Shown piece by piece: positions 21,083 to 30,357 of a DNA stretch of 30,357 nucleotides (its first letter is position 1; each line of letters opens with the position of its first letter). Source of the stretch: Pelargonium cotyledonis (taxonomy: Eukaryota > Streptophyta > Magnoliopsida > Geraniales > Geraniaceae); assembly GCA_036897625.1 (NCBI GenBank), contig JAYMTA010000369.1, forward strand, positions 1 to 30,357. Reading direction: 5' to 3'. The notes beneath the pieces were generated by a model. The model was not told where the DNA came from, did no database searches, and saw only the letters and a program-made list of their open reading frames with translations. Made by a program: the position numbers and the translations under genes.

Positions 21083-21560
21083 TTTCAGAGCTTCAAGTTG
21101 GAGAAGAAGAAGAGCAACAAGATTTTGATTTTTTTTTTATTTTTATTTTTTGGAGTGTTATGTTTGAGAATTGCTAGAAATGGGACTATAAATTAAATAA
21201 ACAAAAGTTGAAAGAGAGTGAGAGAGAGATGGAAAGAAAGGGAGCATCTAATGTGGATGACATGTCACATCCTCACCAATTGAGAAGGAGACACCTCAGC
21301 AAAAGTCACATGACCATGTGACGTGACTAGAAATTTATATTTGGTATTTATTGTTTTGCATGATGTGTAGTTGGTAGGTTAATTTGGTTGGTGTGGCAAG
21401 AGTAAAATCATTTCTTGGTTTGGGTGAGACATTGAAGAACATTATAAGTGAGAATATGTGTAGTCCATTTGTTTTGCATGAAACAAACAAAAATATATAA
21501 TATTAAAATATGTACAAGTTAGTATATTTGAGACAATACTTTGTTACTACAATAATTTTT
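21083..21560 (-). promoter_or_regulatory. Upstream region of the HIPP gene
   Basis: A GA-rich stretch at 21205-21245 precedes the gene (CT-rich in the sense direction). At 21305-21322 is an 18-bp inverted repeat, GTCACATG-AC-CATGTGAC, joined to ACGTGAC. CATGTG is the NAC/MYC-type core known from drought-responsive promoters, and ACGTG is the ABRE/bZIP core. Position is about 225-240 nt upstream of the ATG. Function is inferred from motif only. Confidence 0.4.
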
Positions 21561-24280
21561 TTGTGGGTATATATTTTGTTTTTGGTATATCAATATTTTT
21601 CCTTGAACAAAATGAACTTTTTGGGTGCAATTTTTGCTACTTTATATTTTTAACTTTTAAGAGCACTCACTCATTCCTAAGCCACCATAACCATACCCAA
21701 AATACATTCTCGTTCTTTTCAACCAAACCACTAAAGATGACGCAGTTGATTCATTCAATTGTGTGAGTGCGAAAAATAACACTCCAAATTTTTTTAAAAA
21801 TTTTATGTATAAGATATGTGAATTTTTATGTAGATTTGTCTAACCCGGTATTAAAAAGAATAGAACACTTTTTATGCACTCTAAACTTAAAAAAAGCAAA
21901 CTGAGTTCCAGTTAGAATTTGATGAGAATCATTTTGATAGTCACTTGTTATATAATTGTACCAAGAATTCGCGAGTAACTTCATGATAATTGATTAAAAG
22001 AAAAAAAAATTGACGTACATGTATTTCATGCGTCATAGTTCAAGGATTATTTGAACACCTATCGATTTTCTTTCATTAGTTGAGTATTAGTAGTTCATGA
22101 ATCATTTTGATAGTCAGTAATTGTATAATAGAACTAATATTTCGCGAGTAATTACTTGATTTCGTGACTCTACTTTACACGTACTTTTCTTTCATACCAA
22201 ACATCATCAAATTAGCAGACAAAATAAACATAACTAAATTTGCATACAATTATCAATGGCCTCTCGTTACATTTCTATTATTAATTTTTTTTTGTGTAAA
22301 ACTGAAGAACAAAAAACAAGAAAAATGTTTATACAAATTATTATTTGTTGTCATATCAGATTCTAGGCTCTACTCAAAAAGACAATAAATCTACAAACAT
22401 AAAGACAAAACACATTGATCTTGCTTCGACTTTAAGCAAAATCTTTTCAACTTTATAAAGTTGCTCAATAAATAATAAACAAATATAAATATTTTCCTTA
22501 GAAATACCTAACAAATCAAATGTCATTTTGTTATAGTTTTCATGCCTCTGAAACAAGAGCAATTCCATATTTACAAAATTTTGTACAAATATAGTTGTAC
22601 AAAATGACGTGTAAATAAATGATACATGACACATCAAATATTATATCAGTAATTTGACTTATTCACAACGCGTCACGTGTATAATATGTCTAATAAATCA
22701 GACACTCCACGTCAAAAATTCATGGTCAGGTTGTTATTCGTTAAAATAAATTTAAAACTACAAAAATATGAAGAAAAAAAATATTGGACTACCACGTCAT
22801 TTCGTAAAAAAAAATGTACAAAATTTGAGCCATTAAACAATTTTCTAATTTGCTAGGAAACAATAGACTTAAATTTTTTTAAAATTTCAATTTTTTAAAA
22901 CTTAAATTAGATCTTAAAATCATAAGACTACAATTTTATCATGTGATCACTCATTTTTATGTGATTTAATGCAGCAACAAAATCACATACTCATTGCTAT
23001 CTATCTATTGCTAGGTGATACTTAAATGAGAGTGATAATGATAGAAATGAAAGAGCTTTAGTGTAGGGTTGGCAAGTTTTCAGCTGCTTAGTAAATGACC
23101 TTGTTTATATCACTCACTTCTTAATTATTTTGTGTACTACACCAAACAAAATTTAGGCATCATAAATTTTACCCACCTTTGAATTTATAGTTCAAACTCA
23201 GGTTTTTGATCTTTGTTACATGTTTTCATATTATTATACTACTTGATAAGAAATTAATGTAGGACATGATAAAAAAAAAAAATCAAGTGTAGACCACATG
23301 TCTCACCATTTTTTATGAGTATGTTGACTGGAGATCGAATCGCAAAGCTTTTCTACGTAAACTCAACCTACTTATACTGCCAACTGAACAACAACTCATA
23401 AGTAAGACGTGATAGTTCTGTCATTATTATCTCAATAAAATAGATAGCATTAGACATAACCGTGTTGACACGATTGACAAACATGACCCAACATATTATG
23501 CACGATGAATCCACAATTGACATGACACTATCCAACACGTTTTCACACATTATTAGGATTAGTTTACACTTATACCTCGACTAATTAAACATGTGTGCAT
23601 ATTTTGGAGGCCTAACACCGTAACACGAACCCGACAAAAACCCACTAAACTCACACTAGAAATGAGAACTAAGAACTAAGAACCAACTTCTAGTCTTGGT
23701 AGGTAAGTGTAAATTTTGTCATCTTCACCCAACTTCCCTCCCAAAGAACATTTATATGATACCAATGCACAGATCTATAACTGGGTCCACTGCCACACAA
23801 ATCCATATCCTATTACTGGCACATTCATATTTGAAAGAAAGCAATTAGCTGAAAACCTTGACTGATTCATTAGAGAAAGCTTTAAGGTACTTATACAGCT
23901 AGAGTTACAATCCAATCCCTCAAGAGTAGGATCAAAGCTAAATCCCATAAACCTAGGATATACACAAAATTCAAATCTCTAACTATCTAAGATGCAGTTA
24001 GATATGTACAGCAATATTTATCTAAATATTTAATTACGTTAACAATATTTATATCAGAAAGTAGCTCAGGACTTAAATTTACCTTATTTCTGCTTCATTA
24101 GCCTTTCCCAACTGGTACTGGCATCCGAATAAATTCAATATACGGCAACAACCTGCATATTTATGTTTCAACCATACCTCAAACCAGACTTCATAACCCC
24201 AAGAGCGATCTGCAGACTCTGCACATGCAGAAGCACACGACCATTGGTTATGAAATAAATATCCAAATCTCGTTTCCTCG
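21561..24280. other. Gene-poor AT-rich region
   Basis: No supported gene in about 2.7 kb. It holds a ~65-bp direct repeat (21928-21990 and 22100-22160, sharing TCATTTTGATAGTCA and TTCGCGAGTAA). It also holds a possible old element at 22620-22770 resembling 8455-8625, and ACACG-rich transposon-like debris at 23460-23640. Bases 23750-24180 have a slightly more balanced composition but no coding frame that I can support. Confidence 0.4.
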
Positions 24281-24965
24281 AAATATGCTTTGGTATGGAA
24301 AAATCATAATATGATATGTAGACAAGTAAGAAGTGTAGTTGTAGATGCATGATCCATGCAATAAGCAAGTTATGCTTGCAAAGAACGAGTGTAACGATAT
24401 GCTTTGGCCCCTTGAACTTTGTTCCGGTATATGGAAAAACCTTAGTACAATATGTAGACAAATAAGGCAAGTAGCTTTGTAAATGCATGAACCAGGCAAT
24501 AGACACTTAATATGTAATGGTTGGCAATAACGTGTCTAATTACGTAAATGCAAGGTAAAGCGTAAAACGTTGCACAAATTATGATGTGATAAAGAACATC
24601 TACAAGCAATTCGGAAGAAAACATAGACTTATATGATCAAATAATTGAAACTTTTTGATTGGATATTAACAAAAAGATAACAAATCCAACTCTTCGCCTC
24701 TTGAACTATGTTTCGATATGGAAAATCTTAATATGATATGTAGACAAGTAACCTTGTAGATGCATGAACCACACAATAGTACTTAACAAGTTATGCTAGC
24801 CAAGACTAAGAGTGAGTCTCTCCTTGTGTAAATGCAAAGTAAAGAAAAAAGCAATATACAAATTATGATAATGAACATCTACGAGCAATTCGTAAGCAGA
24901 GAATTAGGACACCAAACAATGGAAACTTTTCGATATATTGGATAGATAAAAAAAAGATTAACCAC
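24281..24965. repeat. Imperfect tandem repeat, about 280-bp unit
   Basis: Two diverged full units start at about 24412 (GGCCCCTTGAACTTTG) and 24692 (TCGCCTCTTGAACTATG). A partial unit begins near 24281. Shared landmarks in order: TATGGAAAA, ATATGTAGACAA, ATGCATGA-CCA, TGTAAATGCAA, GAACATCTAC-AGCAATTCG and GGAAACTTTT. Short minus-strand open frames here are by-products of the repeat. Confidence 0.75.
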
Positions 24966-25286
24966 CTTTTATGTACAAGCCAATGGCTCTGGCAGGCTTT
25001 TGGCACTAGAGTAACTTGTGAGAACACTAGGCACCCAGAACAGTTCAGTTCCTTTTTGTCGGCCAAAGCAACTGGAAAAAGAAAGTTCATCACAAGTTTA
25101 CAGCTAAAACTTACCAAATATCGCTAAGAAACTGACGAAATGAGTCGGCTTCAATGGTAAAATGGAAATACATAAACGACGGTAAATGATATAGAACATC
25201 GCTAGTTGAATGAAGCACAAAGATATTAAGGTTCACAATTTTGAGTATCGAATTTAAAGCACTACACGCTTTTTAGAATGAAATTT
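24966..25286 (-). other. 3' flank of the dephospho-CoA kinase gene
   Basis: Region between the tandem repeat and the CoaE stop. A minus-strand stretch at about 24975-25080 has fairly balanced composition (complement includes TTGGCCGACAAAAAGG) and might be transcribed 3' sequence, but nothing identifies it as coding. Confidence 0.3.
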
Positions 25287-28050
<2,764 letters not shown>

Positions 28051-28969
28051 GATTTTAAATCTATAGAAGTTGTATGGGAGTAAAGGTGCCTCTAGAATGT
28101 CCTAGACGCGGGTGTGATCTTATCATTTGTCGTCTTGTCAGGAATTGTTGCATGAGATTACACTAGAGGGAATGGCGTGTGTGTAAGTGAACTAAAGGTT
28201 ATCTCTAAGGAGAACTAATGGTAGTCACTAACGTGACGAGGGAGGTGTGGGCGGGGGCAAGGGTGGATCTAGGGAGGTCGGAAAGTAGTGAGGGGACCAG
28301 AGCTGAATAAATGGAGATATGGAGAGGAGGGCCAAAATGGTGGAGCCCTCTCGGGGAGGGTGTTGAAGTTGAATACTAACAAGGCTACTTTTGAGACATG
28401 TCGGGGCGAATATAAGAGGTGGACGAGGCAGGTACTATGATATCTCCATTTGAGAAATGTTGAGTTTGATGGATCGGGGTGGAATCATATGCACTTCAAG
28501 CTATAGAGCCGTGTAACATTGTTTAAGTTTTAGGAAAAGAAGTTTGAATTTGATTAATATATTATATCAAATTATATATTTTTCTTTTTCGAAAATTTTA
28601 ATATGAAAATATTACTTGTTAACCTTGGATAGTTTTGATTTTACATTCGAAATGTTATTTTAGTACAACACTATGCTACATAAAATAATGTGAAGCAGTC
28701 TAGCTAGATAAAATATCTTAATTCATGTTGGCTTTAATATTTAAAATGTCATTATTTGATTATAAATAAACATGTCATTATTTGATATTTTTTGGCAATA
28801 GGTTGTTTGACTATTTCAACTATAACATCTTAACAGGAAAATAAATCATACTTCAAAACGTAAAATAAGATTATTCTTTTATTAATCACGAGTGTTGTAT
28901 TATCGTTGTTGTTGATACTCTGCGAACATAACTAAATAAAACACACAAGTTCTATCTTTATCAAACTCG
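28051..28969. other. Intergenic region with a GC-rich island
   Basis: Bases 28080-28510 are G-rich on the plus strand and much less AT-rich than their surroundings, but all frames are interrupted. This is likely old transposable-element sequence of unknown class. Bases 28510-28877 are ordinary AT-rich DNA. AATAAA on the minus strand (28878-28883) is the probable poly(A) signal of the GST gene. Confidence 0.4.
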
Positions 28970-30059
28970 CTAACTGCATTGCAATGCCAAGGCCTTGCTC
29001 CAGGCGGGCCTAGCGGTGATATCCGCGACCCATGCAGAAACCTTGGCCCGCAAATCAACAAGTTTTTTCATATCCGTACCCATCAAGTACTTGAGGATAG
29101 GCAAGTGGTGCAAATCTGCCAATGTAAAGTTGTCCGAGGCCAAGTACTTGGATTCGGACAACCTTTTCTCGTAAACATCGAGAACTTTGTCGAGCTTGTC
29201 TTGGAATTCTTTCACGGCAGCAGTGTCGGTCGACATGCCAAACATGGGTTTGAACACAATCTCCAAACACAGCTTCCCGGCTGTAGCATCGAATTGGTGG
29301 GCCTCCACTTCCATCCATAGTGTTACAATCGCCGCGTTCTTTGAGCTCTTTTCGAGCAACGGGGTCCCCTTGTCGGAGTATTCTTGAGCAATGTACTTTG
29401 TAATCGCTCTAGATTCTATAAAACAATAGAGTAAAAAATAAGTGGTTAACAAACACGTTAAATGAATGAATATTAAATGATTTTAGTTCGCGTTTATAGC
29501 CATCTTTACACATTATGGTTATCAATCAAATTTTATCGCCATAGAGATTGCCTCAATTCAAAATCAAATCAAATCCTAGAATAGAGACATAGTGAAATGT
29601 TATCAACTTCAACTAGAGCTTGTAATAGTACGAATATCACTACTCCACCATCACCTATCTTCCACCGAAAAATTGATCTCGTAAAACGAAGGGATGTAAC
29701 TTATAAGCTAATTCAATAAAATTCAAAACGTGTTTGAACTAAATTATGATACGATATTAAATGGTACCAAATAACTTTAAATTTCCATCTTCCATAGCCG
29801 GAACTTGACCAAATGGCTGCAACAAAACGATCAATTAGAACAAATCTCCACGCAAAAAATATTCGAAAATTGAAACACATTTTGAGAATCATGAAAATAA
29901 TTTCTTTCGATCGTTTACATTGATAGCAAGAAAATGATCCTTCTTGTGCTCGCCGGCACGCATGTCGACCGGGACGAACTCAAAATCAACCTCCTTTTCA
30001 TATGCGCACGCAAGAGCTCGCATAGCATTGGGGGAGAGTGCATTTCCATATATCTTCAT
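28970..30059 (-). CDS. GSTF: Glutathione S-transferase, phi class
   Basis: Soluble detoxification enzyme conjugating glutathione to electrophiles, or a ligand-binding protein of the same fold. Exons on the minus strand: 29919-30059, 29768-29816 and 28970-29415. These total 636 nt and give 211 aa. Two introns (102 and 352 nt, GT-AG) match the usual phi-class three-exon layout. The N-terminal thioredoxin-like domain begins MKIYGNALSPNAMRAL, with Ser9 in the position of the phi-class catalytic serine. QVPAMED (51-57) and ESRAI (64-68) form the glutathione site. The C-terminal helical domain includes LWMEVEAHQFD, DVYEKRL, LASDNFTLADLHHLP (the N-capping box/ADL motif) and a short end. No signal or transit peptide, so cytosolic. 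Several N-terminal residues are unusual for the class (SPNAMRA rather than the common ST-TRR type), so substrate specificity is open. Confidence 0.94.

Positions 30060-30357
<298 letters not shown>

Noticed and set aside
24168..24624. Several overlapping minus-strand frames rich in Tyr/Leu/His
   Set aside because: All lie within the ~280-bp tandem repeat and reflect its composition.

Overview
This is nuclear DNA from a flowering plant, almost certainly a eudicot. The background is AT-rich, and the genes have spliced GT-AG introns. The gene families are plant-specific or plant-typical: GT34 xyloglucan xylosyltransferase, RALF peptide, heavy-metal isoprenylated protein and phi-class glutathione transferase. 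Stowaway-type MITEs, tRNA-derived SINEs and a fragment of chloroplast rbcL lie between the genes. I could not fix the species from sequence alone.

Layout. 1-252: an unrecognised open stretch broken by one stop. 975-2354 (+): intronless xyloglucan 6-xylosyltransferase (XXT1/2 type). 3644-5459 (-): five-exon heat shock factor binding protein, convergent with the XXT gene, with a textbook U12-type AT-AC intron. 7613-7981 (-): RALF prepropeptide. 8895-9258: SINE with a duplicated tail. 10283-13127 (-): five-exon cytosolic FolD (methylene-THF dehydrogenase/cyclohydrolase) with an apparent GC-AG intron; an orphan last-exon-like ORF lies just beyond it. 14262-14495 (-): 77-aa orphan gene with its own TATA box. 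14.7-19.5 kb: gene-poor DNA with a MITE, two identical tRNA-Gln(CTG) genes and a nested MITE fold-back. 19566-21082 (-): three-exon HIPP metallochaperone whose C-terminal CaaX lies in a different frame from its start. 21.1-25.3 kb: gene-poor, repeat-bearing. 25287-27612 (-): three-exon dephospho-CoA kinase, divergent from a tRNA-Gly(CCC) gene 159 bp away. 28970-30059 (-): three-exon phi-class GST. 30242-30357 (+): rbcL fragment running off the end.

The genes do not form a pathway or cluster; this is ordinary dispersed gene space (cell wall, heat response, peptide signalling, one-carbon metabolism, metal binding, CoA synthesis, detoxification). I found no undescribed multi-gene system. The notable points are in gene structure: a minor-spliceosome intron next to an ATG-only exon and a 24-nt microexon, a GC-AG intron, a frame break in the HIPP gene, repeat-expanded first introns, and a large inverted MITE pair. 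Exon boundaries were worked out by hand from splice motifs and family conservation; for each spliced gene the exon lengths sum to a whole number of codons, except the HIPP gene, which is one base over.
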